64,000 bases of DNA. Origin: Streptomyces cyanogenus. Its GTDB lineage: Bacteria; Actinomycetota; Actinomycetes; Streptomycetales; Streptomycetaceae. The notes under the pieces were generated by a model, which did not search any database, had not been told where the DNA came from, and saw only the letters and a list, made by a program, of their open reading frames with translations. The position numbers and the translations under genes are program-made. This document shows, piece after piece, positions 49,443-57,231 of this stretch. Position 1 is the stretch's first letter. The number at the start of each line of letters is the position of its first letter. The stretch spans positions 4,766,001-4,830,000 of the forward strand of contig NZ_CP071839.1 in assembly GCF_017526105.1 (NCBI RefSeq), read 5' to 3'.

Positions 49443-49932
49443 GGGGGCAGCCTAATCCGTACTGTTGAGCGTTCCGAAGGAGCGACCGCATCACGGCACG
49501 GCAAAGCGGGGGGTCTGCGTTCCCATTCGCCGGACACGCGCCCAGGCCTTGGCCTAAGCTGCTCTCAACTGTCACAGCAGTGCGGTCATGTAGCTGTACG
49601 TCCGGCGACCCCGAATCGTTCCGGACCCAGCCGGAGATCCGCAGGGAACGTCCCGCTTCCTTCGGGGACCAGCCCGATTTCGCCGCGTGTGTCGCCCGGC
49701 GCCCCGGTGTGACGTACCAAGACTGTCCCGGTTTGCCGGGATGATCACGCATGTCGCCAGCTCACTCCCGCGGGTGATCTGCCGCTTACCCATAGTCCGT
49801 TCGGGCCATTCAAGATTGGGCCCGCAGGGGGTGTTGCGCTGTCCCCACCTTCCGTAACGTCCTCAACTGGCGGCGGTGAATATGCCGCTGCCGCCGTGGG
49901 GGAGCCTCGATTCGGGAGAGGACGGCGCCGGT
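49443..49932. other. Divergent promoter region between the PBP gene and wblA
   Basis: The 490-bp gap has no gene. Its right part may carry a long wblA leader; GGCGGC and GCCGCC around 49870-49897 can form a stem close to the start. The left part should hold the PBP promoter. No riboswitch was recognised. Confidence 0.4.
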
Positions 49933-50271
49933 ATGGGCTGGGTAACCGACTGGAGTGCGCAGGCTGCCTGCCGCACTACCGATCCGGATGAACTGTTCGT
50001 TCAGGGAGCAGCGCAGAACAGGGCCAAGGCGGTGTGCACCGGATGCCCGGTACGCACCGAGTGCCTGGCGGACGCGCTGGACAATCGCGTCGAGTTCGGC
50101 GTGTGGGGAGGCATGACGGAGCGGGAGCGCCGCGCGCTGCTGCGCCGGCGGCCCACCGTCACCTCGTGGCGCAGGCTGCTGGAAACCGCCCGCTCGGAGT
50201 ACGAACGGGGCGTCGGGATCGTCCCCCTCGACAGCGACGAGGTGTACGAGAACTACGCGGCGGTGAGCTGA
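49933..50271 (+). CDS. wblA: WhiB-family iron-sulfur transcription factor WblA
   Basis: From the ATG at 49933 the protein has 112 residues, the length I recall for WblA; an ATG 19 codons upstream is less likely. The four Cys ligands are in AACRTTD and AVCTGCPVRTEC, followed by the G(V/I)WGG turn in FGVWGGMTERERR and a basic C-terminal region (LLRRRPTVTSWRRLL). It binds a [4Fe-4S] cluster and works with the principal sigma factor. WblA represses antibiotic production and supports sporulation in Streptomyces. The PBP and ArsA-like neighbours match the usual wblA locus. Confidence 0.93.
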   Translation: MGWVTDWSAQAACRTTDPDELFVQGAAQNRAKAVCTGCPVRTECLADALDNRVEFGVWGGMTERERRALLRRRPTVTSWRRLLETARSEYERGVGIVPLDSDEVYENYAAVS

Positions 50272-50513
50272 GGCACCCCCGCGGGCATCCACCCGGGGCG
50301 TATCCCGGGCCCATGGTCCGGGCGAGCCCGCTTCCCGCAACCGACACCCGCGTGCGATGCGGAAGCCATCACCGCCCGCGTGCGCGCACGTGCGCCCGCC
50401 GTGCGGGAAGCTGCGCCCCTCGCTCACGACGCGTCCGCGACGGCCGTGCTGTACGGAGCTTCCTCCGTCGCAGGCCGTGCGCGCCCGCGACCGCCGCCGT
50501 AGCCGACTGCGGT
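50272..50513. other. Convergent gap after wblA with palindromes
   Basis: GCTTCCCGCA (50330-50339) and its complement (50402-50411) enclose 62 bp that contain further GC palindromes. CCCGGG elements at about 50293-50318 form another stem. Together they could terminate wblA and the ArsA-like operon or give a structured RNA. Confidence 0.4.
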
Positions 50514-51848
50514 CTACAGGTCCTCCGGGTGTCCGGCTGCCAGCCGGTCCCCGATGTCGCGCAGGCCCGCGAGGTCGTGGACGTCGCCGGGCAGCGCGGG
50601 TACTTCGACCACCGCCACCTCGGGGTGGCGGGCGGTGAAACGGTCCCGCGTGCGCTGCTCACGCGAGAGCAGCTGCATGCGGTCGGCATGCAGCCTGAGC
50701 AGACCCGCGGTGAGCCGGTCGACGGAGCGTTCCGCGTCGGCGGGGGAGCCTTCCTCGGAAGCGGTGACTGCGGTCTCGGGTGCGGGAGGTTGTGAACTGC
50801 CGTACGTGTCGGGAGAGTTACGAAGTCCAGCTTTCCCGCCCCCCTGATCGACAATGCGGCGGTCCTCAAGATTTTCCGCGGCGGCGAGCGCCCGCTCGGC
50901 CGACAGCCGGCCGGCACCGCTGCCGTGGACGCGGTTGAGCACCAGGCCCACCAGCGGCATGTCCTCCGCGGCCAGCCGCTCCACGAAGTACGCCGCCTCG
51001 CGCAGCGCGTCCCGCTCCGGCGCCGCCACCACCAGGAACGCCGTACCGGGCGCCTGGAGGAGCTTGTAGGTGGCGTCCGCGCGCGTACGGAAACCGCCGA
51101 AGGTGGTGTCCATCGCGGCCACGAACGTCTGGACGTCCTTCAGCAGCTGACCGCCCAGCAGCTTGCCCAGCGTTCCGGTCATCATCGACATGCCGACGTT
51201 GAGGAACGCCATCCCCGCGCGGCCACCGAGCTTCGCCGGAGCGGTCAGCAGGCGGATGAGCCGGCCGTCCAGGAAGGAACCGAGCCGCTTGGGCGCGTCC
51301 AGGAAGTCCAGCGCGGAGCGGGACGGCGGGGTGTCGACCACGATCAGGTCCCACTCGTCCTTCGCCCGCAGCTGGCCCAGCTTCTCCATCGCCATGTACT
51401 CCTGCGTGCCCGCGAAGCCCGCCGAGAGCGACTGGTAGAAGGGGTTCGCCAGGATCGCGGCGGCCCGGTCGGGATCCGCGTGCGCCTCCACGACCTCGTC
51501 GAAGGTGCGCTTCATGTCGAGCATCATGGCGTGCAGCTCGCCGTCGCCATCGGTGCCCTTCACCCGGCGCGGCACGTTGTCGAGGGAGTCGATGCCCATC
51601 GACTGGGCCAGCCGCTTGGCCGGGTCGATGGTCAGCACGACCACCTTGCGGCCCCGCTCGGCCGCCCTCAGGCCGAGGGCCGCCGCGGTGGTCGTCTTGC
51701 CGACGCCGCCCGCGCCGCAGCACACGACGATCCGGGTCTTCGGGTCGTCCAGCAGCGGGTCCACGTCCAGCACGCGCGCGGGGGAGAGGCGACGGCCCTG
51801 CTCGGGCCCCGCCGCCGTCTCGGATTCCTCGGCCGGATCCGGACTCAT
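50514..51848 (-). CDS. ArsA/Get3-like ATPase, second of a pair
   Basis: The 444-residue soluble protein has the deviant Walker A GAGGVGKTTTAAALGL near residue 50, VLTIDPAKRLAQSMG, and DLIVVDTPPSRSALDF as the Walker B/switch. A C-terminal extension of ~110 residues follows the ATPase fold and includes GGGKAGLRNSPDTYGSSQPP. The start overlaps the upstream ArsA-like gene (ATGA), so the two are co-translated and may form a heterodimer. Actinobacterial members lack the arsenite-binding Cys triad, so a protein-targeting or cell-surface role is more likely than arsenic export. Confidence 0.88.
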   Translation of the reverse strand: MSPDPAEESETAAGPEQGRRLSPARVLDVDPLLDDPKTRIVVCCGAGGVGKTTTAAALGLRAAERGRKVVVLTIDPAKRLAQSMGIDSLDNVPRRVKGTDGDGELHAMMLDMKRTFDEVVEAHADPDRAAAILANPFYQSLSAGFAGTQEYMAMEKLGQLRAKDEWDLIVVDTPPSRSALDFLDAPKRLGSFLDGRLIRLLTAPAKLGGRAGMAFLNVGMSMMTGTLGKLLGGQLLKDVQTFVAAMDTTFGGFRTRADATYKLLQAPGTAFLVVAAPERDALREAAYFVERLAAEDMPLVGLVLNRVHGSGAGRLSAERALAAAENLEDRRIVDQGGGKAGLRNSPDTYGSSQPPAPETAVTASEEGSPADAERSVDRLTAGLLRLHADRMQLLSREQRTRDRFTARHPEVAVVEVPALPGDVHDLAGLRDIGDRLAAGHPEDL

Positions 51849-52822
51849 GACAACCCCTGCTTCCGCAGCTCGGTGGCGAGTTCGTACAGGCCCGCGAGGT
51901 CCATGCCCTCCGCGAGCAGCGGCAGTTCGTGCAGCGGCAGGCCCAGCTCGCCCAGGACCGCACGCTGCTCCTGCTCCAGCGTGTACCGCTCGGCGTACTC
52001 CGCGGCCTGGACCAGCAGCGGGTCCACCAGCTTCTCGGCGTTTCCGCCGCGCCGGGCCCCGCCCAGTCCGGCCGCCGAGAGCGCCTGTGCGACCGATGAA
52101 CGCTCCACGGTCCGTACGAGTTCCAGGTCCGCCGCGTCCAACACCTCCGGCCGGACCATGTTCACGATGACCCGGCCCACCGGAAGCCGGGCCGCGCGGA
52201 GTTCGGCGATGCCGTCGGCGGTCTCCTGGACCGGCATCTCCTCCAGCAGCGTCACCAGGTGCACCTCCGTCTCCGACGACTTCAGCACCCGCATCACGGC
52301 CTGCGCCTGATTGTGTATAGGGCCGATCTTCGCGAGGCCCGCCACCTCGTCGTTGACGTTCAGGAAGCGGGTGATGCGGCCGGTCGGCGGGGCGTCCATG
52401 ACGACGTGGTCGTAGGCGAACCGCCCGGACCTGTCCTTGCGGCGCACGGCCTCGCACGCCTTGCCGGTCAGCAGGACGTCTCTGAGCCCGGGCGCGATGG
52501 TGGTGGCGAAGTCGATCGCGCCGAGCTTCTTCAGGGCCCGGCCCGCGCCGCCGAGCTTGTAGAACATCTGGAGATAGTCCAGAAGGGCCAGTTCGGGGTC
52601 GATCGCGAGGGCGTACACCTCGCCTCCGCCCGGAGCGACCGCGATCTTCCGCTCCTCGTAGGGAAGTGCTTCCGTCTCGAAGAGTTGTGCGATGCCCTGC
52701 CGGCCCTCGACCTCCACGAGAAGCGTCCGCTTCCCCTCGGTAGCGAGGGCCAGCGCGAGTGCGGCGGCGACCGTCGTCTTTCCGGTCCCGCCCTTGCCGC
52801 TGACGACCTGGAGCCTGCTCAC
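51845..52822 (-). CDS. ArsA/Get3-like ATPase, first of a pair
   Basis: I prefer the GTG at 52822 (325 residues, MSRLQVVSGKGGTGKTTVA), since the longer GTG at 52852 has no ribosome-binding site. Walker A is GKGGTGKTTVAAALAL, then VEVEGRQGIAQLFE and YDHVVMDAPPTGRITRFL. The C-terminal part is helical with LLVQAAEYAERYTLEQEQRA. It is co-translated with the second ATPase by ATGA overlap. A DnaA-box-like nonamer lies in its upstream region. Confidence 0.88.
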   Translation of the reverse strand: MSRLQVVSGKGGTGKTTVAAALALALATEGKRTLLVEVEGRQGIAQLFETEALPYEERKIAVAPGGGEVYALAIDPELALLDYLQMFYKLGGAGRALKKLGAIDFATTIAPGLRDVLLTGKACEAVRRKDRSGRFAYDHVVMDAPPTGRITRFLNVNDEVAGLAKIGPIHNQAQAVMRVLKSSETEVHLVTLLEEMPVQETADGIAELRAARLPVGRVIVNMVRPEVLDAADLELVRTVERSSVAQALSAAGLGGARRGGNAEKLVDPLLVQAAEYAERYTLEQEQRAVLGELGLPLHELPLLAEGMDLAGLYELATELRKQGLS

Positions 52823-52865
52823 GTCTTCGAGACTAACCAGTCCGGCCGACACGCACGCGGGAGGC

Positions 52866-52874
52866 TGTGGATAA
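52866..52874 (-). promoter_or_regulatory. DnaA-box-like nonamer TTATCCACA (inverted)
   Basis: TGTGGATAA on the plus strand is the exact complement of the classical box. It lies between the ArsA-like pair and the DUF4177 gene, in the same kind of divergent gap as 27096-27104. Confidence 0.35.
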
Positions 52875-52929
52875 CGAGGGCCGTGGTGGGCCGCCTGACC
52901 CCCGGGCCGCAGCGGCTACAGTCGCCCCC

Positions 52930-53100
52930 ATGACCAAGAAGTGGGAATACCAGACCGTGCCGCTGCTCATCCACGCCACCAAGCAGATCCTGGACAGCTG
53001 GGGCGATCAGGGCTATGAGCTCGTGCAGGTCGTGCCGGGGCCGAACCCGGAGTCGCTCGTGGCCTACCTCAAGCGCGAGAAGCAGGAGAACCCGGCGTGA
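52930..53100 (+). CDS. DUF4177-type small protein
   Basis: The 56-residue protein (MTKKWEYQTVPLLIHATKQI, then DSWGDQGYELVQVVPGPNPE) matches the DUF4177 pattern of a W-E-Y opening and GYELV middle. TACAGT lies 7 nt before the ATG, as in leaderless promoters. Its stop overlaps the RidA start (GTGA). The function of the family is unknown. Confidence 0.88.
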   Translation: MTKKWEYQTVPLLIHATKQILDSWGDQGYELVQVVPGPNPESLVAYLKREKQENPA

Positions 53101-53561
53101 GCGCGGTCGAGACCAAGCTGGCCGAACTGGGCCTGACCCTGCCGGCCGTCGTGCCGCCGCTGGCCGCCTACCAGCCGGCCGTGCAGTCCGGCGGGTACGT
53201 CTACACCGCCGGCCAGCTGCCGATGGTGGAGGGCAAGCTGCCGGTCACCGGCAAGGTGGGCGCCGAGGTCACGCCGGAGGAGGCCAAGGAGCTGGCCCGC
53301 ACCTGCGCGCTGAACGCGCTGGCCGCCGTGAAGTCCGTCGTCGGTGACCTGGACCGCATCGCGCGCGTGGTGAAGGTCGTCGGCTTCGTCGCCTCGGCGT
53401 CCGACTTCACCGGTCAGCCGGGTGTCGTCAACGGAGCCAGCGAACTGCTCGGCGAGGTCCTGGGCGAGAAGGGCGTGCACGCCCGCAGCGCGGTCGGCGT
53501 CGCGGTGCTGCCGCTGGACGCGCCGGTCGAGGTCGAGATCCAGGTGGAACTCGCTCAGTAA
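53097..53561 (+). CDS. RidA/YjgF-family protein
   Basis: The 154-residue protein starts at a GTG overlapping the previous stop. It has the RidA fold signatures YQPAVQSGGYVYTAGQLPMV, ARTCALNALAAVKSVVGDLD, VVKVVGFVASASDF and HARSAVGVAVLPLDAPVEVEI. The usual active-site Arg of true imine deaminases corresponds to HARSAVGV here. It probably removes reactive enamine/imine intermediates made by PLP enzymes. Confidence 0.92.
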   Translation: MSAVETKLAELGLTLPAVVPPLAAYQPAVQSGGYVYTAGQLPMVEGKLPVTGKVGAEVTPEEAKELARTCALNALAAVKSVVGDLDRIARVVKVVGFVASASDFTGQPGVVNGASELLGEVLGEKGVHARSAVGVAVLPLDAPVEVEIQVELAQ

Positions 53562-53618
53562 CCCCTCTGACCTCGGGTACCTCTCGAACATTCGCCCTAT
53601 ACGGGATAGCCTCCGGCC

Positions 53619-54512
53619 ATGGCGAACGGTCAGTGGTATCCCCCGGAGTGGCCCGACCGCATCCGTGCGCTCGCGGCCGGCACGCTCACCCCGGTGGCCC
53701 CCAAGCGCGCGGCCACGGTGCTGCTGCTGAAGGACACCCCGGCCGGACCGGCCGTCCACATGCTGCGCAGACGCGCCTCCATGGCCTTCGCCGGAGGCGC
53801 GTACGCGTATCCGGGTGGCGGTGTCGACCCGCGTGACGACGACCGTCAGATCCGCTGGGCGGGCCCCCCGCGCGCGTGGTGGGCCGAGCGGCTCGGCGTC
53901 GACGCGGCGGGCGCCCAGGCGATCGTCTGCGCTGCCGTACGGGAGACCTACGAGGAGGCAGGCGTCCTGCTCGCCGGCCCCGACCCGGACTCGGTCGTCG
54001 GCGACACCACCGGCGACGACTGGGAGGCCGACCGCGCCGCCCTGGTCGCGCGCGAGCTGTCCTTCGCCGAGTTCCTCGACCGGCGCGGCCTGGTGCTGCG
54101 CTCGGACCTGCTGGGTGCCTGGACCCGGTGGATCACCCCGGAGTTCGAGGCCCGCCGCTACGACACCTGGTTCTTCGTGGCCGCTCTCCCCGAGGGGCAG
54201 CGCACCCGGAACGCCTCCACGGAGGCCGACCGCACGGTGTGGATCCGCCCCGAGGAGGCCGCTGCCGGCTACGACAAGGGCGAGCTGCTGATGATGCCGC
54301 CCACCGTCGCCACCCTGCGCCAGCTGCTGCCCTACGGCAGCGCCGCCGAGGCGCTGGCCGCCGCGCCCGCGCGCGACCTGACCCCGGTGCTGGCCCGCGC
54401 CCGCCTGGAGGACGGCGAGATCGTCCTGTCCTGGCCCGGGCACGACGAGTTCACCAAGCACGTCCCGACCGCCCCGACGACCGCCGAGACCACCGGTGGA
54501 GGCCCCGCATGA
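53619..54512 (+). CDS. NUDIX hydrolase
   Basis: The 297-residue protein resembles the NUDT7/NUDT19 type: after KRAATVLLLKD and VHMLRRRASMAFAGGAYAYPGG, a ~30-residue insertion separates the glycine part from the NUDIX box AVRETYEEAGVLLAG. A long C-terminal region follows. It probably hydrolyses CoA or other nucleotide derivatives. TAGCCT 6 nt before the ATG suggests leaderless mRNA. Its stop overlaps the MBL-fold gene (ATGA), so the two are co-translated. Confidence 0.92.
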   Translation: MANGQWYPPEWPDRIRALAAGTLTPVAPKRAATVLLLKDTPAGPAVHMLRRRASMAFAGGAYAYPGGGVDPRDDDRQIRWAGPPRAWWAERLGVDAAGAQAIVCAAVRETYEEAGVLLAGPDPDSVVGDTTGDDWEADRAALVARELSFAEFLDRRGLVLRSDLLGAWTRWITPEFEARRYDTWFFVAALPEGQRTRNASTEADRTVWIRPEEAAAGYDKGELLMMPPTVATLRQLLPYGSAAEALAAAPARDLTPVLARARLEDGEIVLSWPGHDEFTKHVPTAPTTAETTGGGPA

Positions 54513-55339
54513 CCGACGCAAGCGTGCTGCCGGGCCAGCCACGGGGCGGCGTCTCCTCGGGCCCGGCCACCGAACGCGCGGTCAACGTCCTCGCGCCCAA
54601 CGCCTCCGCGATGACCCTGGACGGCACCAACACCTGGATCGTCGCCGAGCCAGACTCCGACCTGGCGGTGGTGATCGACCCCGGCCCGCTGGACGACGGC
54701 CATCTGCGCAACGTCGTGGACACGGCCGAGCGGGCCGGCAAGCGCATAGCACTGACCCTGCTCACCCACGGCCACCCCGACCACGCCGAGGGTGCCGCCC
54801 GGTTCGCCGAGCTGACCGCCACGCGCGTGCGTGCCCTCGACCCGGCGCTGCGGCTCGGCGACGAGGGCCTGGCCGCCGGGGACGTGATCACCGTCGGCGG
54901 CCTGGAGCTGAGGGTCGTACCGACCCCCGGGCACACCGCGGACTCGCTGTCGTTCCATCTCCCGGCCGACCGGGCGGTGCTGACCGGCGACACGATCCTG
55001 GGGCGCGGTACGACGGTCGTGGCGCACCCTGACGGCCGGCTCGGCGACTATCTGGACTCGCTGCGGCGGCTGAGGTCGCTGACGGTGGACGACGGCGTGC
55101 ACACCGTCCTGCCGGGCCACGGGCCGGTCCTGGAGGACGCGCAGGGTGCCGTCGAGTTCTACCTCGCCCACCGCGCCCACCGGCTCGCCCAGGTGGAGAC
55201 CGCGGTCGAGGACGGCTACCGCACGGCGGCCCAGGTCGTCGCCCATGTGTACGCCGACGTGGACCGCTCGCTGTGGCCGGCGGCGGAGCTGTCGGTCCGC
55301 GCGCAGATGGACTACCTGAGCGAGCACGGGCTGATCTAG
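54509..55339 (+). CDS. MBL-fold metallo-hydrolase (LACTB2-like)
   Basis: The 276-residue protein has the metal-binding LLTHGHPDHAEGAARF, VVPTPGHTADSLSF and VLTGDTILG, then VLPGHGPVLED. A C-terminal winged-helix-like segment (YRTAAQVVAHVYADVDRSL) is typical of LACTB2-like hydrolases, some of which are nucleases. It begins inside the NUDIX stop codon, which suggests a shared pathway, but the substrate is unknown. Confidence 0.93.
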   Translation: MTDASVLPGQPRGGVSSGPATERAVNVLAPNASAMTLDGTNTWIVAEPDSDLAVVIDPGPLDDGHLRNVVDTAERAGKRIALTLLTHGHPDHAEGAARFAELTATRVRALDPALRLGDEGLAAGDVITVGGLELRVVPTPGHTADSLSFHLPADRAVLTGDTILGRGTTVVAHPDGRLGDYLDSLRRLRSLTVDDGVHTVLPGHGPVLEDAQGAVEFYLAHRAHRLAQVETAVEDGYRTAAQVVAHVYADVDRSLWPAAELSVRAQMDYLSEHGLI

Positions 55340-55415
55340 CGCCTCACCTCTGGACCGGGCGGATCGGGGCGCGCTGCAGGACCCCGCGGGCCCGGCGTGT
55401 TCCGAGCGGCGGCCC

Positions 55416-56237
55416 CTAGTCCGGCCGGGGCGCCTTGACGCCGTGCACGCGCGCGTACTCGGCGGCGAGCCAGGGGCCCAGTTCGTCGACGTACGAGCGC
55501 AGCACCTCCGGGTCGCCGACGGGCTCGTAGCCGTACTCGGCCGCCCTGCGCAGCTCGGCGGCCCGCTGGGGGTAGTAGGCGCCGAACACCTCGGCCATCT
55601 CCCGCAGGTCGCTGGTCCAGCCCTGCCAGCGGGGCATGACGAGGGTGAACCCCGTGCGGACGAGGTGGCGGGACATGAACCGGACGAGCGGCCGGCGGGC
55701 CTCCTCGGTGTCCTCCGCCCCCGCGATCCGCTCCCGCCAGTGGGGCAGCCACCGCCCGAGGTCGCCGTTGGTCTCGCGGGCCAGCAGGGAGTCGGGGCGG
55801 TAGCGGGGCAGGTGCTCGGCCAGGTCGTCACCGAGCAGCGGGGTGCACAGGCAGGCGACGAACCAGCCGAGGTCGTACCGCTCCAGGTCGCTCAGCAGCC
55901 GCTCCCGGCCGTAGAGCAGGGTGCCGACGCCGTCGATCTGCCGGAACTCCTGGTCGAGTGCCTGGCCGAGGGCGCGTGCGGCGGCCCGGTCGGCGTCGGC
56001 CGGTTCCCCGTGCAGGGCGACCAGCAGGTCCAGGTCGCTGCGCCCCACGCGCGCGGTGCCGCGCGGGACCGACCCGTAGAGGTAGGCGCTGTGCAGGCGC
56101 GTGCCGAAGACGGCCGGCAGCCGGTCGCGGACGGCGGCCACGACCGGGCGGAAGGCGGGCGGCACGCGCGCGAGGGAGCCTTCGCGGGCCAGCCGGCCCT
56201 GGGCGTCGACGCCTCTGGGGGCGGGGAGCACGGTCAT
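55416..56237 (-). CDS. Nucleotidyltransferase-domain protein (DUF4111-like)
   Basis: The 273-residue protein has the NT motif YLYGSVPRGTARVGRSDLDLL near residue 55 (GSxPRG with DxD) and a C-terminal helical domain (RPLVRFMSRHLVRTGFTL, LREMAEVFGAYYPQRAAEL), as in aminoglycoside adenylyltransferase-like proteins. No resistance genes are next to it. It may act on a small molecule or be a housekeeping nucleotidyltransferase. It converges with the MBL-fold gene. Confidence 0.85.
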   Translation of the reverse strand: MTVLPAPRGVDAQGRLAREGSLARVPPAFRPVVAAVRDRLPAVFGTRLHSAYLYGSVPRGTARVGRSDLDLLVALHGEPADADRAAARALGQALDQEFRQIDGVGTLLYGRERLLSDLERYDLGWFVACLCTPLLGDDLAEHLPRYRPDSLLARETNGDLGRWLPHWRERIAGAEDTEEARRPLVRFMSRHLVRTGFTLVMPRWQGWTSDLREMAEVFGAYYPQRAAELRRAAEYGYEPVGDPEVLRSYVDELGPWLAAEYARVHGVKAPRPD

Positions 56238-56351
56238 GGGCCCACTCTGCCGTCCGCAGCGGGCCTGGGCAGCCGGTTTTCGGCGCGGGCGGGCCCGGCG
56301 CCGGTCAGGGCAGCCGCAGCCGGCTCCCGGGGCGCACGGCGGGCGGCGGCG

Positions 56352-57026
56352 TCAGCGCGAGCGCTTGGCGAGCCGCTCCACGTCCAGCAGGATCACGGCC
56401 CGCGCCTCCAGGCGGAGCCAGCCGCGCTGGGCGAAGTCCGCCAGCGCCTTGTTCACGGTCTCGCGGGAGGCGCCGACCAGCTGGGCCAGCTCCTCCTGGG
56501 TGAGGTCGTGGACGACGTGGATGCCCTCCTCGGACTGCACGCCGAAGCGGCGGGAGAGGTCCAGCAGGGCGCGTGCCACGCGGCCGGGGACGTCGGAGAA
56601 GACCAGGTCGGACATGGCGTCGTTGGTCTTGCGCAGGCGGCGGGCGACGGCGCGCAGCAGGGCGCCGGCCACCTCGGGACGGGCGTTCAGCCAGGGCTGG
56701 AGGTCACCGTGGCCGAGACCGAGCAGCTTGACCTCGGTCAGCGCGGTCGCGGTGGCCGTACGGGGGCCCGGGTCGAACAGCGACAGCTCACCGATCAGCT
56801 CGCCGGGGCCGACGACGGCGAGCATGTTCTCGCGGCCGTCGGGGGAGGTGCGGTGCAGCTTGACCTTGCCCTCGGTGACGACGTACAGCCGGTCTCCGGG
56901 GTCTCCCTCGTGGAACAGGGAGTCGCCGCGTGCGAGGGTCACCTCACTCATGGAGGCGCGAAGCTCCGCGGCCTGCTCGTCGTCGAGAGCCGCGAAGAGC
57001 GGGTTGCGCCGCAGAACGTCGTCCAC
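56352..57026 (-). CDS. crp: Crp/Fnr-family transcriptional regulator Crp
   Basis: The GTG at 57026 has AAGGAGAG 5 nt upstream and gives 224 residues. The cNMP-binding domain shows FHEGDPGDRLYVVTEGKVKL and PGELIGELSLFDPGPRTATA. A long dimer helix follows, then a winged helix with LTQEELAQLVGASRETVNKA. In Streptomyces Crp affects germination and antibiotic production. A GTG-N6-GNCAC site lies 89 bp upstream, implying autoregulation. The gene is divergent from nth, the usual arrangement. Confidence 0.95.
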   Translation of the reverse strand: MDDVLRRNPLFAALDDEQAAELRASMSEVTLARGDSLFHEGDPGDRLYVVTEGKVKLHRTSPDGRENMLAVVGPGELIGELSLFDPGPRTATATALTEVKLLGLGHGDLQPWLNARPEVAGALLRAVARRLRKTNDAMSDLVFSDVPGRVARALLDLSRRFGVQSEEGIHVVHDLTQEELAQLVGASRETVNKALADFAQRGWLRLEARAVILLDVERLAKRSR

Positions 57027-57114
57027 GAGTTCTCTCCTTGTCGACCTGCTCAGGGGATCTTGCTCCCCGCGTGCCAGGGGACCGTGTTCCCCATTTTGCC
57101 GGACGGTCCAAACA

Positions 57115-57128
57115 GTGTGATCTGTCAC
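57115..57128. promoter_or_regulatory. Probable Crp-binding site
   Basis: GTGTGATCTGTCAC fits the consensus GTG-N6-GNCAC that I recall for Streptomyces Crp and contains TGTGA and TCACA half-sites. It lies 89-102 bp upstream of crp and 104-117 bp upstream of nth. Confidence 0.65.
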
Positions 57129-57231
57129 AAGGATGCCGCACAGGTGTCCCGGGGTAAGCGTCAGGGGTCCGATCGGGGGCCGCTACGCGGGGTCCGGGGC
57201 GGATGTCGGCGCCGGGCTTTAGGCTGGCCGG

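Noticed and set aside
50330..50411. Named small RNA after wblA
   Set aside because: Only pairing potential is visible. No promoter or known RNA family was recognised, so it is kept as an intergenic observation.
55416..56237. Antibiotic resistance gene (aminoglycoside adenylyltransferase)
   Set aside because: The NT motif and helical domain are shared with many non-resistance nucleotidyltransferases, and no cluster context supports resistance.
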